Assembly: GCF_000169175.1 (NCBI RefSeq)
Contig: NZ_AAWS01000002.1
Location: 295,209 to 359,208 of the forward strand
DNA from: Microscilla marina ATCC 23134
GTDB lineage: Bacteria > Bacteroidota > Bacteroidia > Cytophagales > Microscillaceae
DNA: 64,000 bases
Direction: 5' to 3'
Below the pieces are notes generated by a model. It had not been told where the DNA came from and ran no database searches. It saw nothing but the letters and a program-made list of their open reading frames with translations. The translations under genes were made by a program, and so were the position numbers. This document shows positions 54,932-63,373 of this stretch, piece after piece. The number at the start of each line of letters is the position of its first letter. Position 1 is the first letter of the stretch.

Positions 54932-55244
54932 AAATCTATGGGAGACTGTTTGTTTTTTTAAACAGCCGCCAAAATAGTGTAAATGATCGGATTTAGAAAA
55001 AATATATGAAAATAGTCTGGTTCAGTTAACTTAATCAAATAAAACATTGAACTCGTCGCTGTTTTTTGAATGTGTGCAAGAATTGTTGCTTTTGTTGAGT
55101 GGCAAGAAGCAGCAGGGCATCTATGTTTAAAAAGTGTTTTTTTTCGCCTCAGCAGCTACTTTATTTAAGTGACGGGAAAAAATAAAGTGTTCCAGAGAGT
55201 AATGTTCTATGTGCCAGGTGAGTTTTGTAGCTTTACTAAGTAAC
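54932..55244. other. Intergenic gap before family C element
   Basis: No ORF. A CTGTTT/AAACAG hairpin (about 54948-54967) lies in the symporter leader. A TTTTTCGCCTCAGC stretch near 55142 recalls the tail of the GNRA-hairpin repeats, but the hairpin itself is missing. Confidence 0.35.
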
Positions 55245-55450
55245 TAGTGCACTAGGGACTAAATTCCTACCATATTAGCTTCGCAGAGCTCGCCACAGTA
55301 TAGCTGTAGGCTCGGTTCTTCGGAGCCTTTAGCCCGCTGACTTTACTTAAAAAAGTTTGCGTAGCTTTGGCTATGCGCACTTTTTGAAGTGCGTCAGCAA
55401 ACAAAATACCCTCGAATAAATAGCGCATTTATTGAATCCCCAGTGCACTG
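55245..55450. mobile_element. MITE-like element family C, copy 2 (206 bp)
   Basis: The ends are TAGTGCACTAGGGACTAA and, on the complement, CAGTGCACTGGGGATTCA. Inverted relative to the copy at 32062, it shares ATTTAGTCCCTA-type ends and the centre GCGTAGC-TTTG-GCTATGC between A and T tracts. It ends 131 bases before the next gene. Confidence 0.6.
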
Positions 55451-55581
55451 GTAAAAGCCAACGACTATGAAAACATCCTAGACTTACTTAGTTATTTATT
55501 TGATCGTTTATCGGCATATCATTATATTGATGGTTTGCAAAATGCAATATACGAAGACCCTTTTGACAAATAGGCAAACAG

Positions 55582-58500
55582 ATGAAAAAATGGCTTTTAT
55601 GGTTGCCATTCCTTTGGATAGTACATACAAATGCAATTGGACAGGTAAAAATAAAAACGAAGGGGGACCCTTTGGTGTTCAACTATGCGCCAGACGGATA
55701 CCAAACAGATGGGCAGGTATGGACAATGCAACAAGATGCCAGAGGGGTGATGTATATAGGCAATAATACTGGCATTATTGAATACGATGGCTTTCACTGG
55801 AGTTTACTAAAGTTGCCCAACTACTCGATAGTGAGAACTATGACAATAGACGAAAAGGGGCGCATTTATGTAGGTGGACAGGGCGAGTTTGGTTACATTG
55901 GTGCTGATTCGTTAGGGCGTACCTGTTACGTCTCTTTGTTGGATAAAGTCCCCCTCAAACATCGGTCTTTCAATGATGTATGGAAGGTGTTTAATACGCA
56001 CCTGGGGGTGGTTTTTCAGACTACCCACAAAATATATGTGCTCAATAAGCAAAAAAAAATAGAAGTATATTTTCCCACCAAGAAAAATTTTCACCGAAGC
56101 TTTTATGTCAATCGCCAAATGTTGGTAAGCGAACCTGGAGTGGGTATGCTTGTACTGAAAAATAAGCGGATGCAGTTGATTGAAGGAGGGGAGCGGTTTG
56201 CCAATAATCGTGTGTATGTGGTACTGCCTTACGACGATGATCACTTGTTGTTTGTGACCCGTACTCAAGGTGTTTTTATTTACAATGGTAAAACATTTGA
56301 ACCTTGGTTAACCGACTCAGAAGAGCTGAATAAGAAGAAAAATAACACCACTTATTGTGGGTTGCGTATAGGCACCAATTATTTTGCCATTGGTACGTTA
56401 TTGTCAGGGGTCATTATTTTAGATAAGCAAGGCAAAGTATTGCAGCACATAAATAAGGGCAAAGGCTTGCAGGCAAATATAGTGCTTAGCCTGTATCTTG
56501 ACAGAGAACACAGCTTGTGGACAGGACTGGAAAACGGCATTAGCCGGATTGAAATAGCCTCGCCTATCAGTTATTTTTATCAAAATCACGGCATCAGCGG
56601 GGTGATATATAACAGTGCTTTTTATGACAAACATCTTTATTTGGGTTCGTCCCAAGGTGTTTATTGTGCCCCTTGGAAACCAACGCTGAGTTTTTCGTTG
56701 CTACCGTCTACCCAAGATCAAGTATGGAGCTTTACAAAAGTTCCGCAAGGGGTAGTTGCCTCCAGTAATGGATATATATGGTTGATAGATAAAAATAAGG
56801 TAAAGCGGAAGTTGGCTGTGCCCAAGGCTAACTATTGGCAAGTAATTGCTTTGGCAGACAGTACGCATCTTTTGGCAGGTACCAGCAACACAGGGTTGGC
56901 TTTGTTAGATGCCAAAACGCTGGAGTTCAAGCATTTTCTTACTGGGTTTCAACAAGATTGCCGTTGGGTGATACAGGGTAAAAAAAGGGAAATATGGGTA
57001 AGTAATTCTTATAGTGATGGAGTGCATCGCCTTACATTGAATGATGACCTGACACGAGTAACAAAAGTAAGGACTTATGGTGTGGCAGACGGCTTGCCAT
57101 TTGCCAACAGTAACCGAGTGTTTAAGATAAATGGCAAGATGCTGGTGGCTACAAAAAAAGGTGTTTATAAGTATAAAAACGATAAGTTTGAGCCTTACGA
57201 GACTTGGAACGACTATATTGAGGGTAGTTCCAAACAGGTATATTTTATCAAAGAAGATGCTAAAGGAAACGTATATATGTTGGTGAGCAATAATATGCTT
57301 AAAAATGCCCCCCTCGAATGCCTGGTAATGAAGAAACAAAGGAAGGGGTTTAAGGTAATCAGGCACCCATTTGCCCCTTTGTCTCCCTTGATTATAGATG
57401 CACTAGGCCCTGTGATAGAACCAGTGAGGGAGCACGAAATTTTCTTTTTGATTAAAGACGGCTTGGCGCATTATGACGCTACCCTACCCAAAAATTACTA
57501 TCAAAAATTCAATACCCTTTTGTGCAATGTCAAGCTCACTGTACCCGAAGATTCTCTGTTGTATGGAGGTGGAGACATGAGGTTGCCAGCCAAGGTACGG
57601 AGCATTGGCCACACTTTCAATGCCTTACGGTTTAAGTATGCGGCTACTTTTTTTCAGGAAAGTGATAAAATAAAGTTTCAGTATTTCTTAGAGGGCTTTG
57701 ACCAGGAGTGGAGCCAGTGGAGCAAAAATAATTACAAAGAGTATAATTATTTGCCAGAGGGAGAGTACACCTTCAGGGTAAGAGCCCGCAATATATATGA
57801 TGTAATCGGTAAAGAAGCCAGTTATCGTTTTATTATACTGCCTCCCTGGTACCGTACCAAACTAGCTTATACACTTTATGTAGTATTGTCTATAGGGTTG
57901 GTTGTTTTGATAGCCCGAACCAATACCAAACGCCTGCGTAAACGCAATGATCAATTGGTACGCATGGTTGACAGAAGAACTGAGGAAGTAAGAGAACAAA
58001 AACGAGAAATAGAAGCCCAGCGTGATAACCTGATAGAGTTGAACCAAGAGGTAAATCAAAAAAATGAGGAAATTACTGCCCAAAACGAATCTTTAGAACT
58101 GAAAACCTATGAGTTAAAAGATGCTTTTGAAGAGATAAAACGTCAAAACAACGACATTACAGCGAGTATTGCTTATGCATATCGTATTCAGAAGGCTATG
58201 TTGCCCCTTAGTACCAACATCCGCAAGGCTTTTCCCCAGCATTTTATCTTTTGGCGGCCTCGCGAGATTGTATCAGGAGACTTTTACTGGTTTACATCTG
58301 TTACAACCAACGAAAGTATCAAACATATTATGGCGGTGGTAGATTGTACCGGGCATGGGGTTCCGGGTGCTTTTATGAGTTTGATTGGCAACGACTTGCT
58401 CAACAACATTGTCAAAGCGAACCAAATAGTCAGTGCCGATAGTATTCTCAATCAGTTGCATCGAGGGGTAAAAATGGCCCTTAAGCAAGAGTCTACCCAA

Positions 58501-58920
58501 AACGATGACGGAATGGATATTGGACTGGTAGTGGTAGACGAAGCTCGCCAAATAATGGAGTTTGCTGGGGCAAATCATCCTTTGTTGTATATACAAAATG
58601 GTGAAATGACGGTGGTTAGAGGCAATACTTACCCCATTGGCAGAAGCCAAATCGTGAGCAACCCTAAATATGGCAAACAGATCATTGATATCTCGCAACC
58701 CACTACTTTTTATATGTTTTCAGATGGTTATCAAGACCAGTTTGGTGGCTCCAAAGGGAAGAAGTTTTTACGACAACGCTTTTGGGACTTGTTATACCAA
58801 ATACATGAGTTGCCTATGCATGCCCAAAAAGAAACCTTAGGCATTACTTTTAGCCAGTGGCAGCAAGATTTCCCGCAGATAGACGATGTATTGGTGTTGG
58901 GGGTTAAACTAAGCCTTTAA
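55582..58920 (+). CDS. Two-component-propeller sensor with SpoIIE phosphatase output
   Basis: 1112 residues. A signal peptide (MKKWLLWLPFLWIVHTNAIG) is followed by a large extracytoplasmic region of reg_prop-like propeller blades (about 30-640; for example YIGNNTGIIEYDGFHW, SLWTGLENGISRI), a Y_Y_Y domain (about 686-752, FLEGFDQEWSQWSKNN), one membrane helix (about 760-778), a long coiled coil (about 785-870) and a SpoIIE phosphatase (SGDFYWF near 898, DCTGHGVPGAFMSLIGNDLL near 921, FSDGYQDQFGG). The layout is that of hybrid two-component systems, but the kinase is replaced by a PP2C-type phosphatase. It likely converts an outside signal to Ser/Thr dephosphorylation. Monocistronic. Confidence 0.9.
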   Translation: MKKWLLWLPFLWIVHTNAIGQVKIKTKGDPLVFNYAPDGYQTDGQVWTMQQDARGVMYIGNNTGIIEYDGFHWSLLKLPNYSIVRTMTIDEKGRIYVGGQGEFGYIGADSLGRTCYVSLLDKVPLKHRSFNDVWKVFNTHLGVVFQTTHKIYVLNKQKKIEVYFPTKKNFHRSFYVNRQMLVSEPGVGMLVLKNKRMQLIEGGERFANNRVYVVLPYDDDHLLFVTRTQGVFIYNGKTFEPWLTDSEELNKKKNNTTYCGLRIGTNYFAIGTLLSGVIILDKQGKVLQHINKGKGLQANIVLSLYLDREHSLWTGLENGISRIEIASPISYFYQNHGISGVIYNSAFYDKHLYLGSSQGVYCAPWKPTLSFSLLPSTQDQVWSFTKVPQGVVASSNGYIWLIDKNKVKRKLAVPKANYWQVIALADSTHLLAGTSNTGLALLDAKTLEFKHFLTGFQQDCRWVIQGKKREIWVSNSYSDGVHRLTLNDDLTRVTKVRTYGVADGLPFANSNRVFKINGKMLVATKKGVYKYKNDKFEPYETWNDYIEGSSKQVYFIKEDAKGNVYMLVSNNMLKNAPLECLVMKKQRKGFKVIRHPFAPLSPLIIDALGPVIEPVREHEIFFLIKDGLAHYDATLPKNYYQKFNTLLCNVKLTVPEDSLLYGGGDMRLPAKVRSIGHTFNALRFKYAATFFQESDKIKFQYFLEGFDQEWSQWSKNNYKEYNYLPEGEYTFRVRARNIYDVIGKEASYRFIILPPWYRTKLAYTLYVVLSIGLVVLIARTNTKRLRKRNDQLVRMVDRRTEEVREQKREIEAQRDNLIELNQEVNQKNEEITAQNESLELKTYELKDAFEEIKRQNNDITASIAYAYRIQKAMLPLSTNIRKAFPQHFIFWRPREIVSGDFYWFTSVTTNESIKHIMAVVDCTGHGVPGAFMSLIGNDLLNNIVKANQIVSADSILNQLHRGVKMALKQESTQNDDGMDIGLVVVDEARQIMEFAGANHPLLYIQNGEMTVVRGNTYPIGRSQIVSNPKYGKQIIDISQPTTFYMFSDGYQDQFGGSKGKKFLRQRFWDLLYQIHELPMHAQKETLGITFSQWQQDFPQIDDVLVLGVKLSL

Positions 58921-59136
58921 AATTTTCATTATTAAAAGCCCCAACAGGCTCGCAAGTGGGATGTTGGCATCACCTCTATCAGGTACACCTTGTTTAACCA
59001 CGTTGAGATTCGGTTTACAGACCATAAATTCATAATGCATTTATTTTCAGTAGAATATGAGTTTGTTAATTAGAAGGTGACTTCCTTCCTTTGCCAAGTG
59101 ATTCCTTTCTTTTTTAGGGGTAGTTTTGAGCATAGA

Positions 59137-59562
59137 TTAGTTGGTTTTTTGAAAGTGAAAACCTAAAATATTGTAGCCTTGGTTAAAGTAAAACTTATGT
59201 GAGCGCGCATTAGATAAGTACGTAGTTAAGCCTACTGCATCATAACCATTTTGTAATGCCCAGTCCTCAATCTTACTAAAAAACTGCTTACCCAATCCTT
59301 TGGATTGCAGCCTGTTGTCAATGATTACATTGTCAAGTTCTAAATGCTTACCACAATAAATTCTTACGGTAGTCCAGCCGCTGGATATACCCAACAGCTC
59401 GCCTGCCTGGTACAAACCAAAACAAGTATAATTATCGAGCATCACCATCTTTTTGAGGGTTTCTTCTATGTATGCTGCTTGCTTGTTTGGGTTGAGCTGC
59501 ATCAGCAAATCTTTTACTTTAGCAAAATGATCTATTGGGTTGATTATTTTTAACTCAATCAT
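59137..59562 (-). CDS. GNAT family N-acetyltransferase
   Basis: 141 residues. The acetyl-CoA loop NRLQSKGLGKQFFSKIEDWA and the ending SHKFYFNQGYNILGFHF are typical of the family; the N-terminus is MIELKIINPIDHFAKVKDLL. The substrate is unknown. It follows the ArsR-type gene by 41 bases on the same strand and is likely cotranscribed and controlled by it. Confidence 0.85.
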   Translation of the reverse strand: MIELKIINPIDHFAKVKDLLMQLNPNKQAAYIEETLKKMVMLDNYTCFGLYQAGELLGISSGWTTVRIYCGKHLELDNVIIDNRLQSKGLGKQFFSKIEDWALQNGYDAVGLTTYLSNARSHKFYFNQGYNILGFHFQKTN

Positions 59563-59603
59563 ATTGATATATTCAGTTATATAGATGTGTTAATGAAAAA
59601 AAA

Positions 59604-59912
59604 TTATTGATTACTTATAAACTTACAGTAATTAGCAATGGTATCTTCATTTCTTTTGAAGTATGACCATTTTCCATGCCTAGTTATAATCAACAGACCA
59701 CACTTTTCCATGTTGGTCAAATATGTTGAAATTGTGGACTGAGAAAGCTGGGCTTTTTCTTGAATATAAGTAACACAAACCCCATCTTGAGCGTGCTTGA
59801 GAGGTTCATCAGGATAAAAGTTAAGCGCAGGTTCTTTCAACCATTCCATAATTTTTACCCTGGTTTGGTTTGACAAACATTTACCTATTTCTGTGGCTAA
59901 CTTTAAATCCAT
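59604..59912 (-). CDS. ArsR-family winged-helix regulator
   Basis: 102 residues. The DNA-binding segment is CVTYIQEKAQLSQSTISTYLTNMEKCGLLII; the start is MDLKLATEIGKCLSNQTRVK. Several Cys are present but not the ELCVCDL metal box, so the inducer need not be a metal. First gene of a two-gene unit with the acetyltransferase. No clear operator was found upstream. Confidence 0.83.
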   Translation of the reverse strand: MDLKLATEIGKCLSNQTRVKIMEWLKEPALNFYPDEPLKHAQDGVCVTYIQEKAQLSQSTISTYLTNMEKCGLLIITRHGKWSYFKRNEDTIANYCKFISNQ

Positions 59913-60019
59913 ACGTAAACATATCTATAATTAGCGATATATAAAAATGTTTTGCTAAAAATTAAGTGTGAATAGCAATATTCCACGGGTTCAACTAAAA
60001 GCCAATGACTTTGTTAAGG

Positions 60020-60073
60020 AACCGAGCTTGCGAGTCCTTAGATACCGATGTATATCGGTGCTCAGCGGAGCTA
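60020..60073 (+). repeat. ACCGAT-hairpin repeat, copy 2
   Basis: AACCGAGCTTGCGAGTCC, TTAGATACCGATG, TATATCGGTGCTCAGC: closely similar to 2245-2298, with a perfect ACCGAT/ATCGGT stem. Confidence 0.6.
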
Positions 60074-60113
60074 TGCCAGTATTGGGCTGAACACCGTGAA
60101 CTATTTCAATTAT

Positions 60114-61065
60114 TTAATCTTTTCTTTTCCCCTTTTTAAGCGAAATAAGCAATACTCCTCCGAGTACCAATGCTGTGCCCAGTAACTGGGTAACAGACAA
60201 GGTTTCGTTTAAGAACATATACGCCATAATAATGGTCGCTATAGGACCTACGCTTGCCACTATAGAGGCATCGCTTGCGCCAATTCGCTTGATACCCGCC
60301 GAGATCAAAAAGGCAGGAATAACAGTAGAAATAATCGCCATCCCTATGCTTAGTTCATACACTTGGCGAGGAAACTGCAACAAACTGCCCGAATTGCTGA
60401 TAAAGTAATGGCTCACCACACCCAATGCAGCAAATGTCATGGCATAAGCCGTAAAACGAGTAGCCCCTACTTTGGGTATCAGTTTTTCGCTGCCAATCAT
60501 ATAGATCGCATAAAACAAGGCACAGCCAAAAATAAGCAATACCCCCAGCATAAAGTTTTTTTGTTGGGTCATGTCAAGGTTACCTGCAAACACCACCGCA
60601 ATGCCTACATAGGTAAAACCTAAGGCAATGAGCTGAGAGCGGGTTACTTTCTTGCGGTATACCGTGGCCGATATAATGACTACCAGGGTAGGGTATACAA
60701 ATAATATAAGGCGTTCGAGGCTGGCAGTAATGTATTGTAGCCCCATAAAATCGAGCAAGGCAGCAAAATAGTAGCTTACAAAACCCAAAAAAGCCACTGC
60801 CACCCAATCGCCGGGTGTTAGTTTGGCGGCTTTTTTAGAGCGACCAGAAAAATAGCCAATGGCCAGAAAAAACGGCAAGGCAAAAAGCATGCGCAATGCT
60901 ACCAATGACACAGGGTCTATAGGGTATTGGTAGGCAAGTTTGATAAAATTGCTTTACTTGAGTGAGTGATGGCACCAAAAAAAACGAGCAAGCCCCAATA
61001 AATTTTTGAGGATTAAAAGTGGCAAACCTGGCGGTGCCTGGCATGGTCAATGAATTGTCTGTCAT
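60114..61065 (-). pseudogene. EamA/DMT-family transporter, broken by two single-base frameshifts
   Basis: The main ORF (60114-60911, 265 codons, GTG start) begins in the middle of the first helices. The missing N-terminus is present in other frames: MTDNSLTMPGTARFATFNPQ (start 61065), then IYWGLLVFFGAITHSSKAI, then KLAYQYPIDPVSLVALRML. One extra A at the A5 run (complement of 61003-61007) and one extra T at the T4 run (complement of 60945-60948) restore a continuous protein of about 317 residues with ten helices, the DMT exporter norm. Substrate unknown. Both lesions are single-base losses in homopolymers, so sequencing error is as likely as decay. Confidence 0.8.
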
Positions 61066-61541
61066 AATGGTAATAGTAGCGTGTTCATGGTAAAAAAATG
61101 GTTATACATTAAAATGCTGATCAAGGCAATAAAACCTGAGTGATACAAAGACTAACAAAATATTGTGTAGGTTGGTTCTCTTATTGAAGAAAGGGGACAA
61201 TCAATTGCCAAATTTTATTCTGAATATAACTTATTGAAGGATGTGTGGTATTTTTAATGTTTGGTTTAGGGTAGAAGTCGGTGGTTACTACAGCTCCAAG
61301 CGATAGGCTTTAGACGGCAAGTGGAATGAGTCGGTGGTTACTACAGCTCCAAGCGAGAAGCTTTAGGCGACAAGCCACAGATGCCCCTGCTCTACAAGCT
61401 TCTGTGGTTTTATATTGCCTTGATTTTTAGTAACATATAAAATCGGTAGATAATTGGGAGCCGTAAAATAGGTAGTTGTTTGCCCCTGTAAGTTGCACTT
61501 GCTGCTTGTCGCTAAGAGCTTGCCCCTACAGAGGCTCCCAA
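61066..61541. repeat. Intergenic region with 53-bp direct repeat and CTACC repeat
   Basis: A direct repeat starting AGTCGGTGGTTACTACAGC at 61276 and again at 61329 (about 50 bases each). An inverted CTACC-type palindrome lies at 61408-61448 (complement CTACCGATTTTATA, then CTAAAAATCAA). No ORF. Confidence 0.6.
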
Positions 61542-62117
61542 CTAATTTACACTAAAAGAAATATTGTAAGTGCGCGCCAGCATAGTGCTTTGCTGGTACA
61601 AAAACCAGTCGGAGCTAACGAGCGTAGTTTTTTCAGCGTTTTGAATAAACTTGTTGAGGTGCCTTATTACCCTTCTTGGCCTCATTTTTAGCAATTTCTG
61701 AGGGTTCAAGCAGTGTTGATCAACGCATACCTCTTTATGAGAAGCTATGCCAAGGTAAAGGCTTTTGGCCCATTGAAGCTTAGCCAATACATCGCTTATA
61801 TACTCCTCAAACTCTTCTGGAAAGCAAAGAGCATGTACTTTTTCGAGCACCTCATCTATAGTTTTTACATAGTCAAAAAACTGCTCGGCAAACCCTTGCT
61901 TTAAACTATACTGTTGGTGTTGTTGCCAGTAGTTGCACAAAGCCCTAAAGCCTCGTTCCTGGCACGGCACATCGCTAAGTATTGTGGTCAGCGCATTGAG
62001 TTCATTGATATTGAAAAAAGCTCCTTCGTGTTTGAGTTCCACCTCTAGGTTTTCAAAATTATTAAACCTTACACGAGTCACTGGTTTTTGGCGATTTTCT
62101 AAAGCAAATGCATTCAT
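61542..62117 (-). CDS. Protein of unknown function
   Basis: 191 residues starting MNAFALENRQKPVTRVRFNN. Mostly helical, with Cys and Trp scattered (FRALCNYWQQHQQY; KVHALCFPEEFEEYISD; KEVCVDQHCL). No signal, no known motif. It stands alone between two repeat-rich or terminator-bearing gaps. Confidence 0.55.
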   Translation of the reverse strand: MNAFALENRQKPVTRVRFNNFENLEVELKHEGAFFNINELNALTTILSDVPCQERGFRALCNYWQQHQQYSLKQGFAEQFFDYVKTIDEVLEKVHALCFPEEFEEYISDVLAKLQWAKSLYLGIASHKEVCVDQHCLNPQKLLKMRPRRVIRHLNKFIQNAEKTTLVSSDWFLYQQSTMLARTYNISFSVN

Positions 62118-62225
62118 TTTTAATAAGTGTTTTGGTGTTTATTTATTCTGTGGTGTAGTAGTAGTAATAATAGTAGTTGTAATAGAGTAATGCACTTGTA
62201 GCGTTTTTGTACTTAGGGGCAGGGC

Positions 62226-62260
62226 AAAAAAATAAGCCACCAGAACTTTTCTGATGGCTT
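62226..62260 (-). terminator. Terminator of the acyltransferase operon
   Basis: On the minus strand AAGCCATCAGAA, AAG, TTCTGGTGGCTT pair with one wobble and run into ATTTTTTT. It lies 180 bases after the stop at 62440. The rest of 62118-62439 shows nothing else supportable. Confidence 0.75.
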
Positions 62261-62439
62261 GACTAAAAAACTGAGCGTTGAGTGGGGAGGGGCTATTGAG
62301 CACAAAAATGCAACTTAGGCTACAGGTGGACTCAGATGTAATATCTCTTAAGTCGCTGCTATTCAGTAAAACAAGTGCTTTAAACAACCATTGAACCCAT
62401 TGGCCAAAAATCCCCACAAACACTTAAAACCTGGCACCT

Positions 62440-63372
62440 TTATCGTTTAATAGATTCAATATGGCGGGTTTTTTTATCTTCATAAATATCTTTAATCTTC
62501 ACCATTATACCTATTTCTTCCACCCCTCCAAAGTCGGGGTTTACGGCAGTGCCAAAGGTTTTCATGGTAGGCGATAAGTGCATGTATATATTTACCAAAG
62601 GAGGTACAATTTCTTTGCGTTCACGGACGTATTGGTTCAATACCTTAAAGCCTTCTTTAAAATTGAGCCCCCCCAGCATTTGGTCAAAAGCCTCGCGGTC
62701 ATACTCTAGCTCCAGTGGATACTTAGAGGTCATCAATTGCTCGTCATCGGGGAAGTAATAGTGCATAAAATGCAATAAAAAACTTTTGCATTCCAGGTTG
62801 TAATGTGGATACATGGTCGCCTTGCCAAAGAAATACTCCACATCAGGGTTCATCACTGTAATAATGCCCAACCCATCCCAAATGTTATCAAGGGCAAACA
62901 AACCCTTTCGGGGAGAGTTCATAGGTTGATAAGCCGTTTGTACCCAGCTCCGTCCCAGTTCAATGGTTTTGGGGAGGTATTCTTTGACAAACTTGTCTTC
63001 AAACGTAAAATAATGCTCGGTACTCAGGGCAGTTTTAGTGCTTTCACTGTTGAGCACGTCGGCACATTTGATAAAACGATAACCACTGATGATTTCCTCG
63101 TCCTGAGGATCCCAAACAATCAACTGCTGGTAACATTGTTCGCAAGTATCCAGCTCATCAATATCCAACGCTTTACCAGTACCTCCTCCGGCACTTCTGA
63201 AAGCTTCCTCTCTTAAGCGCCCGATTTCTCTTAGTATATTTGGAGCATTGTGGTAGTTGACCACATAAATTTCGTTTTCTCCTTTACGTGTATAGCGCAC
63301 AAAACGCTCTTTGCTTAGTTCTTTCTTCAGCAAATCCCTGCTCACAGGTGGTATAATAGTTTGTTCTGCCAT
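62440..63372 (-). CDS. GNAT-type N-acyltransferase (OlsB/hemolysin-like)
   Basis: 310 residues. It matches the acyltransferase family that includes ornithine-acyl-ACP N-acyltransferase: RFVRYTRKGENEIYVVNYHN, IGRLREEAFRSAGGGTG, IVWDPQDEEIISGYRFI, ELGRSWVQTAYQP and GLGIITVMNPDVEYFFG. It likely attaches an acyl chain to an amino acid head group in aminolipid synthesis, common in Bacteroidota. Start and the preceding gene stop are one base apart, so it is cotranslated with an O-acyltransferase. Confidence 0.85.
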   Translation of the reverse strand: MAEQTIIPPVSRDLLKKELSKERFVRYTRKGENEIYVVNYHNAPNILREIGRLREEAFRSAGGGTGKALDIDELDTCEQCYQQLIVWDPQDEEIISGYRFIKCADVLNSESTKTALSTEHYFTFEDKFVKEYLPKTIELGRSWVQTAYQPMNSPRKGLFALDNIWDGLGIITVMNPDVEYFFGKATMYPHYNLECKSFLLHFMHYYFPDDEQLMTSKYPLELEYDREAFDQMLGGLNFKEGFKVLNQYVRERKEIVPPLVNIYMHLSPTMKTFGTAVNPDFGGVEEIGIMVKIKDIYEDKKTRHIESIKR

Positions 63373-63373
63373 T

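Noticed and set aside
62139..62423. 94-residue minus-strand ORF
   Set aside because: It spans a terminator hairpin and a Thr-rich low-complexity end; no family resemblance.
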